DNA from: Venturia oleaginea
Taxonomy: Eukaryota; Ascomycota; Dothideomycetes; Venturiales; Venturiaceae
Assembly: GCA_013176395.1 (NCBI GenBank)
Contig: JABMLP010000003.1
Location: forward strand, 248,001 to 312,000
Reading direction: 5' to 3'
DNA: 64,000 nucleotides
The notes under the pieces are model-generated. The model was not told where the DNA came from and made no database searches. It saw only the letters and a program-made list of their open reading frames with translations. Shown here one piece after another: positions 11,817 through 23,098 of this stretch; within the stretch, counting starts at the first letter, position 1; each line of letters opens with the position of its first letter. A program made the position numbers and the translations under genes.

Positions 11817-13517
11817 ATGGTCAAACTTACCTTCAAGTCCGCAGGCGGCGCATCCTCTCCTCCTCCAGCTGCCACAACTCCTGCCCCAGAAACACCTGCT
11901 CCAGAGCGAACAGCTACAGGCAGCGTGAAGCTCAGCTTCAAGCCAAAGACCGCTCCCGCCTCCACACCGACCACAGAGCTCCCACCGATACTGGAAGCAG
12001 GCTCGGCCTCTACGGAACCAAAACCAAAGCGCAAATATGTCAAGAAGATCAAGACTGAAGTTGATGGCGATGGTCCGGAAGCCGCCCCTAAGCCAGCGAA
12101 GAAACGTGCTCGGAAGGACACCGGAACTGAAGATGGCGCGGGACCAGCAGCGAAGAGACAGACCAAGCCATCAGATCGCGTTGGCAGTATAACTCTCAAG
12201 ATCCCGCCTACCGCACCTCCGAGAATCAAGATACCTGGGGGTACAGGTACTCCAAGCTCCGGTTTGAAAGTATCCTTCGGCCAGAAGAAGGCAGCACAAT
12301 CAGCAGCGACTCCACGACTCAAGGTCAAGGCACTGGGAAAGAAGCCAGTGCGGCCTATTGGTGTTGGATACGATAGTGAGGACGAAGAGGCGGAAGAAGA
12401 TCCAGCAATTGAAAGTCAATTCATATTGAGGATGGAGCCTGGCGAGGATTGTGAATATCTGCGCGAGGCAATAGCAGATTCGGCTGTCAAACATAAAAGC
12501 GAAGACAAACACATAAAGGGTCCTCAGGTGTGGTTCCGATTCTTCGACAAAGAGGGCAGACGAGGCGTGGTGTCCGTTCGTAACAACCTCTATGCGACAA
12601 CGTTACTTGACCTGCCGTGTATAATCGAGGGGATGAAGAGTTGGGATAAAAAAGGGTGGTTCAAGACGGCAGACATTTGCCAAATGCTACTGGTCCTTGG
12701 CCGCGTGAAGAACGACGAAGAGGCGAAGCATTTCCCTCTGCCTCGAGAAATCGATCAGAATAATTGGCAGTACCCTCACGGCCTCACACCCCCCATGCAC
12801 TGGGTTCGCAAGCGACGATTCAGGAAGCGACTCAATGTCCGAACCATCGAGCGCGTCGAAAACGATGTGGAGGAGCTCAATCGGAAAGATAAAGAATGCC
12901 TAGATGACGGTGGCAAAGTCACGTTTGAATATGTAGATCCTGAAGAGGAACTCGTGGAAGATGCAGAGGATGTCATGGATGGTTACGAATATCAAACAGG
13001 CGATCAAGAAGAGTTGCAATACGCTGACATAGATGTAGACTCGAATGCACCTGTCAATGATGGCGAAGAGGAGGTGGACGATGAATTCACGCGCATGATG
13101 GAGGAAGCTATTGGTGCTGGAGAGGACCACGAAGACGCAGGTCCTCAGCCCACGATCAACGGTCAGGCATTACACATGAGCCCAGACAGCCTTCAGCCCC
13201 AAGAGCCTGTATCCACACCAGCGTCTGGAGGCGCGACATCTGCCACGGAAGGCGAATCACAAGATGAAGGCGGCGAAGAATCGGATGAGGATGAAGTTGA
13301 TGACGAGGACGACGATGCGAGGGCTGAGAGAGAGGAACGCGCCCAGCAGATGGAAGAGATCGACGATCTTAAAAAGGAGATTGGAGAACTGGAAGTGAGA
13401 AGGAGCAAACTTGCGAATCCTTTGCTTAAGGGCAGAGTCACTAAGGAGATTGAAAGCTTGCAGCGGGATTTGAAACTTAAGATGTCCAGTTTGGGTATGT
13501 CTACCGAAGAGGAGTAG
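11817..13517 (+). CDS. TAF7: Transcription initiation factor TFIID subunit 7
   Basis: This is a single open frame of 566 residues with no intron needed. The TAFII55 domain spans about residues 197-345 and contains ESQFILRM, GRRGVVSVRNNLYATTLLDL, PCIIEGMKSWD and KTADICQMLLVLG, the signature of TAF7. The first 190 residues are Pro/Ala/Lys-rich and low in complexity. The C-terminal third is highly acidic and ends in a predicted coiled coil (about 500-560). TAF7 is part of TFIID, where it binds TAF1 and regulates its activity at RNA polymerase II promoters in the nucleus. The start is the first ATG after a TATA-like element. Confidence 0.93.
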   Translation: MVKLTFKSAGGASSPPPAATTPAPETPAPERTATGSVKLSFKPKTAPASTPTTELPPILEAGSASTEPKPKRKYVKKIKTEVDGDGPEAAPKPAKKRARKDTGTEDGAGPAAKRQTKPSDRVGSITLKIPPTAPPRIKIPGGTGTPSSGLKVSFGQKKAAQSAATPRLKVKALGKKPVRPIGVGYDSEDEEAEEDPAIESQFILRMEPGEDCEYLREAIADSAVKHKSEDKHIKGPQVWFRFFDKEGRRGVVSVRNNLYATTLLDLPCIIEGMKSWDKKGWFKTADICQMLLVLGRVKNDEEAKHFPLPREIDQNNWQYPHGLTPPMHWVRKRRFRKRLNVRTIERVENDVEELNRKDKECLDDGGKVTFEYVDPEEELVEDAEDVMDGYEYQTGDQEELQYADIDVDSNAPVNDGEEEVDDEFTRMMEEAIGAGEDHEDAGPQPTINGQALHMSPDSLQPQEPVSTPASGGATSATEGESQDEGGEESDEDEVDDEDDDARAEREERAQQMEEIDDLKKEIGELEVRRSKLANPLLKGRVTKEIESLQRDLKLKMSSLGMSTEEE

Positions 13518-13877
13518 GCATAGGCATGCCCGGACGACAAGGAAAGGAAGGTCATATTTTTTGCGCAAAGCGCTAATTGAGCTTATGAGCTTGTTCAACT
13601 ACTAATCGATGTGTCAATACATGACATTCATTGACCATTCTCTGATCGTAGGAGGGTTCTGACCAGTGAGACCTGATCATGACAGCTGCTGTCGTATTCC
13701 TCTCTGCCAGAAAATACCAACAAAATGTACAGAATCGAAGCTAGGTCATTTGCGGCCCAAGCGCAATGTCATACATCGCGGAACCTCAGCTCCAATTGCT
13801 TTACCACGAACATCAAGCATCAACACCACCATGATCTGAGCCTGAGATCTCAATTGCCCTCAAAGCCGGCGCGAAAG

Positions 13878-15727
13878 ATGCTGCGCCTTGCAACCCGTCG
13901 GGGGACGTCTGTCTTATCTGTGCCGTCCTCACTTCTTGCACCATCAATATGCGTTCCAGTCGCGCCACAAAGGCGAACTTTCTTCGGCCTAGGGGAAATT
14001 GTAGGCGTCCTCGCCAACCCGGCAGAAACTATTCGTCAGCTTAAGGAGTCGAAAGAGCTTCTTACCAAAGCTCGAGAAGAGACGGAGTTGAGGAATGAGA
14101 AGAAGAGGATACCGAAGAAACATACTTTCTCCAAGTTACCTGGATTTCACGGAAGAGAAAACGAGCAAGGCAAGATGCTGCTTTGCTGGACGCAAAAGGC
14201 TGTACTGACTGATTGTTCAGCGCTTTTAAGGAAGGTTCTAGCGGGTAATCCCCAGATGAATGTTATCTTTGGAGCCACGAGTGTTGGTAAGACTGCATTG
14301 CTAAGGCAGGTTCTGGCAGGCGATGATTTTTACGTTATTAAATTTGATCTCAGGATCAGTGGATTTGCCGATTTGAGAACGCTGTATCTTGCCCTATGTG
14401 AGCAGTTCAAGAATCTCTTCGAGGAGGTAATTTTAAGTCGATTTCAGGTACCGTAGGTTGATGGCTAATATGAATGTAGATGCACGAGGAGGCAATGGAC
14501 AAGTTGGCTATTACCTTCAAACATCTCACGCTTGAACTGGACGAGAGGGAAGAGAAGAATCCAGAGTTCAAAGTCACGGTGGCAGATCTAGCAGACCTCA
14601 TGGAGGCCTTGCAATCATGCCTGCTCAAGTATTGGGAGTATGACCCAAAAGCCAAATTAGAAGCAGAGAGAGCGAAACAACAGGATGTGGAAAAATCGGA
14701 CACTGAACAACCGAAGCAACTGAGGAAGATCGATATCGCAGCTGATGATACCGGATCTGTCAATCCGAAAGAAAGAACGGTGGAACCCCGAACTGAGGAA
14801 GATAGGAAAGCAAAAGCAGAGGAGGATAGTCTTTTCAAAAAGCGACCGATCGTCTTCCTCGTCGACGAAGTTCATAAACTCCCAGCTCTTATTGACGACC
14901 AGCTTAGCCTCAAAGTGTTCCTTGACACACTCTTAGTTCTCACAAAACAAGACCGCCTATGCCATGTCATCCTCTCAACAAGCGACAGCTTCTTCCAACA
15001 CTTTCTTCGCTCTATGAACGTCGGACATCACTCGCAGCTGATGACAATTGGCGACTGCACAAAATCCGAGACCCGCCAATTTTTCAAAGACGAAATCATG
15101 CCTACAGTGCCCGACGACCTAAAATCAAAGGTTGACTTTGAAAAGGTCTACGCTGCTTTCGGTGGCAAATTAAGCCACATTTCGGATTATATGAGTGTCT
15201 GGATAAACAAATCCGGTCAGTCTGTCACTCCCTTCAACTCTGCGATTTTCACTCAGGCCTACACACTCCTCCAATTCCACCTCACGCACGAATCATTCGA
15301 TACCTACTCTCCTCTCTCCACAGCCACCGCCTGGTCTAATCCGGAAGATGAAACTCAATTTTCCCGCAAAGATTTGATTTACGTGATGCGTAAGTTGGTG
15401 CAGGAACCATATTCGCTGCCGTATTTCGAGCTTTGTCGGGATATTGGGACAGCACAGACTGATGCAATGATCAAAACCCGGGTGCTGGATTTGAGGTGGA
15501 CAGGAACGGTCAGTCCAGAGCAGGATTGGGTCGAGAGGGTTTGGAGTAAAGATGGAATTGAGAGACCAATTGTGTTGCCGATGACGAGGATTGTGAGAAG
15601 AGCTATGGAGGTTGTTTTGGGAGAGATAGATGAGGCGGAGAAGGATGCGAAAGAGCCCTCTGTCAAGAAGGATGCTACATTGGGACAGGGCGGAGGACCG
15701 CTTTATCGAGGAGAGAGAAAGAGGTAG
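13878..15727 (+). CDS. Mitochondrial-type P-loop AAA ATPase (ATPase_2-like)
   Basis: Exons are 13878-14169, 14221-14426 and 14480-15727 (581 residues). The first intron is GC..AG (51 nt, in frame): removing it joins HGRENEQ to ALLRKVLAG directly before Walker A. The second is GT..AG (53 nt, branch CTAAT). Motifs are Walker A GATSVGKT (about residue 118), Walker B IVFLVDEVH (about 290) and a sensor-like ILSTSDSFF. The resemblance is to the archaeal-type ATPase_2/STAND-like NTPases common in fungi. The N-terminus (MLRLATRRGTSVLSVPSSLL, then PQRRTFFGLG) looks like a mitochondrial presequence. An in-frame ATG at 13725 would add 51 residues, but the 13878 start fits the presequence better. The C-terminus is a winged-helix-like region. 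The substrate is unknown. Confidence 0.85.
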
Positions 15728-18193
15728 AGTAAATTTCGAGTCCTTATCCTCTCTCTATAGTAAATCACATTAGAACCTTCTGATCCCTAAACCATTGCTG
15801 GTCAATCGTAGTCAGACGCCCTAGCTATTAGGCCAGTTGACCAATCTGTTGATGGGCTTGGAAGGAGCTGTGTCATCTTGTGACATCGGGGTATAGAAAG
15901 AAGGCGAGAAAGTAGGAAGGTGGAAACTTCAGCCCCAAGCAAAGGAGGCAGCATAAGAAGTTGTTAAACCACCAAAGACACGGTATTGCGTCCTATCATA
16001 AAGTAAAATTGTGTGAAGGACAGTAATTTTATCACTATTGCTGGTGTCTCGCGGAGAAAGACAACCATACTTCGTCCTGCCTCACTTATTCTAGTTTTTT
16101 TCAAACAAGTTCTCGCGTTTCATATCTGGGTAGGCTTACAAGCTTGAATCACTTCAGGTACTTCTGCGACTGGGAGGCCGAAATCAACTCAGCGGATTGA
16201 TTGCGTGAGCTTTACAACTCCATAGTTTGAACTCCAAAAACGGTAAGGTCGAAAAGGCGATCTCATGGAAGGCGGATGAGAGACAGTATGATAGTAAGCA
16301 TGCACCCATGAAATAAATGTCATGTACGCTGACCCGGTTTCCCAATAATTTTGTTTTTGGGTTCTCCATTTGACGCATGCTGTTGATAGGCGAGGCTCAA
16401 ATCTGAGTTCTCAGCTTGATGAATCCGATCATACCACAGACACAACCAACAGTTATATCTACTAAACACGGTTAATCAGGTAAGAGGCTTCTAACCCTAT
16501 CTCCTGTCGAGTTGGCTTCGCGAATGGCGGTTGAAGTGGATGGGAGATGGTCCGGAAACCCCATCTTCTAGCAAATGACAATATAAACTATTACAACCTC
16601 TCCCACTGCTACCTACGGCCATAGGTTTTGGGGGAGGAAAGTGACAAAACCCGAAAGTCAACTTTACGATTGTACGATTGTTGGTTTCTCGATTTCGTGT
16701 TTTCAAGCTTGTATACATGCTGTATATACGGACCCCCACGCCTATATATCTCATAACCGCTAGAATCTATTGTTTTATTAAAATATCATCTAATATATCT
16801 ACTCGTATTATAAGCTTACCTTACTATACCTACTCTAAGGAGATAGGTGGACGAGCAATAGTGAAGGAGCGATGGTGCACGAGCGATGGTGCACGAGATG
16901 ATTGTGGACTTGGCGCCTAAGTTGATTCGACTGCAAGCACTGCATGCACAACTCAGTCGTCTCCTATTTAGTAGGAGGCCGCTCAACACTTACAAACAGA
17001 AGAGGAGAGATGATTGATGGTCCAAAATGGACGCCAGATGTAGCAGCGGTGCGAGCGACAATTGCGTTCGTAGACGCTACAAAACGATTCAGCCGAGAGA
17101 CGGAATAGTTTCTAACGAAACCAACTCCGAGCATGTGGACTCACTCATTAAGATAGTACCCATGCAAACAGCAATCCTAGATCCGACACCCCCTTTTTAC
17201 TAACCGCCAATCTCTGATCCTATCAGTCTATTGGTAGACGGTAAGTTGCGCCTTTCGTTTTTGTTGTTGTTTCTGGAGTTTTGGTCAATTTGAAAACAGA
17301 GTATGTTGGAAAGATACGTTATAAAATTTAAGGTTTGGGCTTGGAATGAAGGGAGCGTTGACAGTGGGATATAATGTATAATAGAGAGTCGGTAGTGTCC
17401 CCCTGGAGCCATACTGGTTCGACGGGTGTATTGAATTCATCCATCCATCCATTTAACTCAGTCGAGATCACGGCGCAACGACCAAAAAAGGCAGCGTTGG
17501 GTTCAAATTGGTAGTAAACGAAGATGCAATCAATTTTAAAAAGGTCAGCTTGCCGCAGTCACAGTCTCCATCACCGATTACAATCAAATCACACCTCAGT
17601 ACCTCATTATCCGCAGTGTAACTATCACATCCAATTCTCCCTCCAGGTTAGTTCGAGTCGCTTCCCTTCTCGATGTTTTCTATATGATAATAACGACATG
17701 TATTAGTCGATATGTGTCATACAGAAGTGAGATAGCACTGGTGTGGCTTTTATACAACAAGAATACCAGTATATCGCCAGCAAGCAGTGTGGAATGGGGC
17801 TACTGGGCGATATAATTCTTGCAGAAATCCGGGTGGTACTGTTGACGCAGGGTACACACATGGGCTCTGCAACAACTCTCAATGCCCATTCACGGTTCTT
17901 CAAGGCCTGTGAACTTGTTGTCAGTGCGGACGCGGGGGTAATAATACAAACCCTTATGAACAGTGCCCACATGTTTGTTGCTGGAACTGCCCGCCATAGG
18001 GAATCGTCCTGCAGCCGGGTTTTCGAACCAGCCCATTTTGGTTCATTAGTGCCCGATTGGGTTATTAGTCATGCTTTTCCCCAAAATAAATAGCGCGCTA
18101 TGCTAGGCCTAGAATTTAATATTTACATCACAACTAAGTTATCATCTATCGTCCTCAACCTTTAACTAGTTTGCATTCTCATCTATCCAAACA
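15728..18193. other. 2.5-kb gene-free, AT-rich region
   Basis: The stretch between the AAA ATPase and the kinase pseudogene has no convincing open frame. It includes AT-rich sequence (around 16.7-16.85 kb) and a short tandem duplication of an ACGAGCGATGGTGC unit near 16865-16895. Frames at 17743-18093 (+) and 17703-17972 (-) overlap each other and match nothing I recognise. This may be decayed repeat sequence. Confidence 0.45.
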
Positions 18194-19093
18194 ATGATCC
18201 TGGAGACTCGCCTTGTCTGTATAGACATGGGTATCAAGTCCGAGTGCGTTTTGACCATCGACTGCGGTAATACAAGATTCCATATCCGCATTCCTCATGA
18301 TGCTCCCACGGACTCTATCGCGTAAAATACACTCGAGCAGTTGGACACCTATCAAATTTCTGGTGACGAGGCGTGCCTTGATACATATTGCGAACAGCTT
18401 TGCAATACCATCGTTGTCGAATGCCAACCACTATTTTCTTCCTACCTAAACTCTAGAGCACTGACAGGAACACTCTCTGACATCGTTGACAACCCACCCG
18501 TCCGGATCAAAATGACGTCTGATTTGGGACCAATGAAATTCGTTCCTGACGACGACGACCCAAAGCTTTGCCAAAGGCACCCATTCACGCTACGTCCCAT
18601 CAAAACGCCTGACACTCTGCGGCGCTTCAATGCCAGCGACCTCTAAATGAAAGCGACCCTGAAGCAGGACACTACCTTAAAGGTAGTGTTTGACGATTCT
18701 CCGTTTTGCGCTGATACGATCGGGCGCGCGGGCCTACGGATTCCCACTTTGGAAGGCCTTATTTGTACTGAGAAGTCTGCTGTAGTTGGGTTCCTCATGG
18801 ATTACATCGACTCAAGATCACTGGCGTCAATTGCAATCGAGCAAGTGGCCCCCGAACAGAGAAAGCGTTGGTTTGAAGAAATAGAGGGCTCTTTGAAACC
18901 TCTTCATGGCGTTGGTTTGATCTGGGGGGACGCGAAACCCGACAATGTGCTCATAGACAGAGATGACAATGCATGGTTGATAGACTTCGGAGGTGGCTGG
19001 TCGACGGGATGGGTAGATAGTCACCTGCATGACAGTATAGAAGGAGACAAACAAAGATCAAGGAGGATGAAAAAGTATTTGCAGCTTGAGTAA
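18194..19093 (+). pseudogene. Fungal protein-kinase-like gene with two in-frame stops
   Basis: One frame runs from ATG 18194 to the stop at 19091-19093, interrupted by TAA codons near 18326 and at 18644-18646 with no frameshift. The C-terminal part holds kinase catalytic motifs: VGLIWGDAKPDNVLID (catalytic loop, with GD in place of HRD), then WLIDFGGGWSTGWVD (DFG). This arrangement is typical of the large fungal family of small kinase-like proteins. The glycine-rich loop and lysine region are not clearly recognisable. Both stops read TAA and could each come from CAA by one C-to-T change in CpA context, the kind made by repeat-induced point mutation. The gene sits beside repeat-rich DNA. A spliced functional gene is unlikely, because no introns would remove the stops. 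Confidence 0.7.
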
Positions 19094-19625
19094 GATGTGG
19101 AGGTCTCCTCGAAATCATTGTGTCCATGTTTCTAACAAACTGGCTGGTGGCGTTTGAATTGCAATAGGATTTGGCTGGACTGTAAGCTTAGGCGTACGAT
19201 CTGCATATTATAATGCCAGAAAATGTCAAGTGCAGAGCAAGTGCGAACATTCTCTCAAGATTAAGACGAATTCTTGGTGGTCTAGTATACCCATAAGCCA
19301 GGCTATGATTATACCGATCAGTTGGAGTAGAACTCATTACAATCCACTGAGATTTAATAATCGACTAGTTCTACAAGTTTTGTATCAGGTAGAGGCGATT
19401 CCTTACTTAACTAGAAAATCGGGAAATTGTAAGCTCTTCTCTTCTTGTAAAGCTTGTAGATAAAAAGCTTTAAGGAATAACTCTTCAATCTTATTCTTGT
19501 AATTAAGTGTTAGAGATCACCTCAAGGCTGAAGAGCAGGAAGGCAGGACTCGCAAAGAATGGTTGGATGACAAGAAGTTATTGCTAGGACTGATAATGGA
19601 GGGGAATACTTCGAGCACACAGGAT
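19094..19625. other. Gene-free AT-rich stretch
   Basis: Nothing was recognised between the kinase pseudogene and the target-site duplication of the first LINE copy. Confidence 0.4.
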
Positions 19626-19639
19626 GAGACTGGTGCGAC

Positions 19640-20492
19640 TGATTGATTGATTGATTGATTTTATCCTACTCGGTTGCAGCCGCTTAATCACGCAGCTATG
19701 CCCGGTTAGGGGGACTTCATCAGACAGCCGACACGTGATATGATCTACCACGTCCCACTTCGCCCTGCTTACCAAAACAAGACCAGCTATCCCCTCGACC
19801 CCCCTCTTTTCCCTCAACCACTATTTCCAAATGCCCAATGGCTCTTGTAAATGTCGATTGTTCTACCAGTACATCTGTGCTATCTAGATTCCGGGAGGCA
19901 ATGCCTCATATTTCGCTTTCCGTCTACCTACAGTCTCCCCTCAATGCTCAGCGTCGTCTGCGCGTTTTCGATCCCACTATGCCCAAGGACCCGCGTCTGT
20001 TCCATAAATCTGATAGCTTTTGTGGCTAACTTATGCGTAGTCAAGATATTCCGGAGGTTGTTTCGTCCTGGGAAGCGGCCCAAGTCGTCTCTCCGGATGT
20101 CCCGGAACTTGCGGCATTCCAGGAGGATATGGGCTACGGTCTGCATCCCTTCACGGCAGTCATACCTAGATTCTGGGATACCTTGGACACGTCGGCTGAA
20201 GAGGAAGGCCTGGAGCCCTATCTTTTCAGTTCTCATCTGTACGAGGATCGCACTTTCTCGTTTGCTCCGGTCTTGATGGAGTTGGAGCACCCTTTTAGTA
20301 GGCTTAGGTGTGTATCTCCTCGTGGCTTTCCCCTTTGTCTCGGATTTCCAGCTAGTCAACCATTGTTTATTCACTACCTTCCAGCACCACGTCTTGAGTG
20401 TCGTTCTTAGCGGGTACAGTTCCGGTGGCATATCAGCTCTTGGTCCTTTCTCTCCGTCTTCTCTCCATCCAGTGGCCTCCCTGGCGGCTTGG
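19640..20492 (-). mobile_element. 5'-truncated LINE (non-LTR retrotransposon), copy 1
   Basis: The element lies on the minus strand. Its 3' tail is the (CAAT)n repeat seen as (TGAT)n at 19640-19660, and its body extends right. A 14-bp target-site duplication, GAGACTGGTGCGAC, occurs at 19626-19639 and 20493-20506, so both ends are defined (853 bp). The 3' untranslated part (GGTTGCAGCCGCTTAATCAC as read on the plus strand) is shared with the copies at 20.9, 22.9, 39.3 and 56.8 kb. This copy retains the end of the second open reading frame (listed next). The 5' truncation, variable-length duplication and short-repeat tail are standard marks of target-primed reverse transcription. Confidence 0.88.
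19928..20431 (-). pseudogene. LINE ORF2 C-terminal fragment
   Basis: A 167-codon open frame inside LINE copy 1. It contains SKRESAILVQMRTEKIGLQ and TVAHILLECRKFRDIRRDDL, the conserved tail after the RNase H domain of Tad/I-like fungal LINEs, with a zinc-knuckle-like block (DCREG, H, LLEC). The reverse transcriptase and most of RNase H are missing through 5' truncation, so it cannot act alone. Confidence 0.75.
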
Positions 20493-20506
20493 GAGACTGG
20501 TGCGAC

Positions 20507-20748
20507 GGAGTCAGTCCTAAAGAAGAATAGTACGTGCAGGAGTCACATGATATCACCACATTTCCCACAGGTCTTGGCAAGGCTTACAGGTGTGGGAAGT
20601 GTGGGAAAAGGCCAAGAGGTGGGGGAATACACCTTGGCACCCAGAACCAGAAGGGTATATAGAGAGGACGTTGGACGGCCTCTCCTCTCTCTCTTCGTGG
20701 TTATCTCATGTTATGTTTCTCACATAGGAGCTTCTTCAACCTACTACA
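20507..20748. other. Promoter-like repeat remnant between LINE and LTR
   Basis: A short stretch with a tandem CACA/GTGTGGGAAG-like motif, a TATATAGAGAG box (about 20656) and a CT-rich leader. It resembles a promoter or LTR U3/R fragment, but I could not define ends. Confidence 0.25.
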
Positions 20749-20753
20749 GTAAC

Positions 20754-21502
20754 TGTTGAACAGTGGCATGCCAGTCCTTGATACCTCAGGCAAAGTGCAC
20801 GTGATAGATGCCAAGGAATGCAATTGACGTGCATATATTATATGCATGCAGATGCTACGCGGAGTATCACACCCAAGCAGCGAAATCACGACTACGATGG
20901 TTACTATTGTCTCCAGCATCACACAACCAAATACACTGCCGCATGGGAATCTGGTGTAAGGTAACCTTCACAAGCAGAAACATACTTAGGGAACCCATTG
21001 GCCTTGAGGGATAAGGCGAAACAGATAGACAAAGCTGAGCATTAGAGGGAGACTGTAGGTAGAAGGATAGCGAAACACGAGGCATTGCCTGTTGAGTCTA
21101 CATAGCACAGATATACTAGCAGAGTAACCAGTATCTACAAGAGCCAGCGGGCATTTGGAGATACTGGTTAAAGGAAAAGAGGGAAGACCGAGGGGACACA
21201 GCTGGTGTTGTTTCAGTGAACGGGGCGAAGTGGGGCGCGGTGGATTATATAATCTATCACGTGTCGGCTGTCTGATGAAGTCCTCCTAACCGGACATAGC
21301 TGCGTGATTAAGCGGCTGCAACCGAGTAGGATAAAATCAATCAATCAATCAATCAATCAATGCAGATGCTACGGTGTACTTAACCTCCTCAGTCAATACA
21401 GTCAAGTCACAGGGTGACACTCGTTCTGTTCATCGGCTCCTATCGTTAAGTTCGTGTTGAATCTACTTCCGAATAACTCTGTTTTGCTCGTTCAGCGTAA
21501 CA
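20754..21502. mobile_element. Solo LTR with a LINE nested inside (composite A)
   Basis: The sequence starts TGTTGAACAGTGGCATGCC and ends CGTTCAGCGTAACA (TGTT...AACA ends). It is flanked by the 5-bp duplication GTAAC (20749-20753 and 21503-21507), so it is a complete LTR insertion. The LTR itself is about 250 bp and is split by a LINE fragment at 20860-21360. The same LTR with a LINE at the same internal site recurs at 55106-56954 with a different 5-bp duplication. Confidence 0.88.
20860..21360 (-). mobile_element. LINE fragment nested in LTR A
   Basis: The 3' (CAAT)n tail ends at 21360 and the body is homologous to the 3' end of the other LINE copies. The target-site duplication TGCAGATGCTACG occurs at 20847-20859 and 21361-21373 inside the LTR. 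On the minus strand a 72-codon open frame (20867-21085) recurs in four copies. It is an accident of the antisense of the LINE 3' region, not a gene. Confidence 0.85.
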
Positions 21503-21659
21503 GTAACGACCTTCTACTTAGATACAATCAAGCACAAGTCATATGCATACGAAGCAAGCCCACCCCCAACCTTCATACTAACCGATAAGCGTCCAGGATT
21601 GATCTGAGGATCAAATCGGTTAGACGACAATTGAATTGGGAGATACATCGGACGGCTAG

Positions 21660-22923
21660 GATCTAGTGAGCCTCCAAAGAACCTGAGCAAGGGAAGGTAC
21701 TTAAGGTAAGTACTTCCAGACTGATATTGCCCTTATCCCAAACCCGCGGACCAGAACAAGAGAACACAGGTGTCAAGAAGGTCTTGACATAATCAACTGT
21801 GTTGAGAAACGAGTTCCCCGTAACACTTAGCCTATACCAACCATGGGCCACCCAGTTATGGCATTGGCAAGAGTAGGTGCGCGACACAGTAAGTAGTAAG
21901 GACGCATAGAAGGAGCCTATTGGCGGCAAATCCCCTCCCTGTAAGCTAGCAGACGTAGCCTTGAGCCTCTCCCCAGACTGTTGCGTCCCAGTTATGGCAT
22001 TGGCAAGAGTAGGTGCGCGATATAGCAAGCAGGGAGAGCGACTAGCAGCAGATAGGCTCCGACTATAAGACGACAGGTCTACAACACAATCGGTGCGACA
22101 CGATACGGCAGCTGCTAGAGAACCTCATCTACTATCGTCTCCGCAAACCGTCCTGCTGCAAGCTGATGTTCAGAGCCTTGAGCCTCTCCCCAAACTGTTG
22201 CGTCCCAGTTATGGCATTGGCAAGAGTAGGTGCGCAACACAGTAAGCAGTAAGGACGTATAGAAGGAGCTTATTGGCGGCAAATCCCCTCCCTACAAGCC
22301 AGCAGACGTAGCCTTGAGCCTCTCCCCAGACTGTTGCGTCCCAGTTATGGCATTGGCAAGAGTAGGAGCGCGATATAGCAAGTAGGGAGAGCGACTAGCA
22401 GCAGGTAGGCTCCGACTATAAGACGGCAGGTCTATAGCACGATCGGCGCCATACAATACGGCAGCTACCAGACAGCCTCGTCCACGGGCATACCCGGAGT
22501 ATCACACCCAAGCAGCGAAATCACGACTACGATGGTTACTATTGTCTCCAGCATCACACAACCAAATACACCGCCGCATAGGAATCTGGTGCAAGGCAAC
22601 TTTCACAAGCAGAAACATACTTAGGGAACCCATTGGCCTTGAGGGATAAGGCGAAACAGATAGACAAAGCTGAGCATTAGAGGGAGACTGTAGGTAGAAG
22701 GATAGCGAAACACGAGGCATTGCCTCTTGAGTCTACATAGCACAGATATACTAGCAGAATACCCAGTATCTACAAGAGCCAGCGGGCATTTGGAGATACT
22801 GGTTAAGGGAAAAGAGGGAGGACGGAGGGGACAGCTGGTCTTGTTTCAGTGAACGGGGCGAAGTGGGGCGCGGTGGATTATGTAATCTATCACGTGTCGG
22901 CTGTCTGATGAAGTCCTCCTAAC
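21660..22923 (-). mobile_element. LINE-derived repeat with internal tandem units, tail missing
   Basis: The region contains four copies of a block with core GTTATGGCATTGGCAAGAG (near 21.85, 21.99, 22.21 and 22.34 kb), spaced alternately about 136 and 216 bp, followed by the LINE 3' region. It stops abruptly at 22923 before the usual (CAAT)n tail. It closely matches 55.62-56.73 kb. The left boundary is uncertain. Confidence 0.7.
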
Positions 22924-23098
22924 ATGGGCCATGCCCATAACAGAATAATGTTATTGGTGGATTAGTAGTTGAATGGGTAACCACCAGGGAGCGAATCCCC
23001 GCGACTATATATTTTAGTTGTTTTTTTGGACTTTCGCTGACATGTATGTTTTTGATCTTTTGTCTTTTACTGTTGGAATTGGTGAGACTGTATTCTAG

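Noticed and set aside
17743..18093. 116-codon frame with a VFEPAHFGS block that briefly suggested a dehydrogenase
   Set aside because: No surrounding dehydrogenase motifs, no ATG start, and a similar-sized antisense frame. Not supportable.
20867..21085. A 72-codon frame (MPRVSLSFYLQSPSNAQ...) that recurs at 20.9, 22.5, 39.6 and 56.3 kb and looks like a conserved small protein
   Set aside because: It lies antisense to the LINE 3' region. Its recurrence reflects repeat copies, and the sense counterpart at 19.93-20.43 kb encodes the real LINE product.
22950..23000. tRNA gene
   Set aside because: B-box-like sequence only; no acceptor stem or anticodon arm pairs by eye. Kept only as a SINE-like observation.
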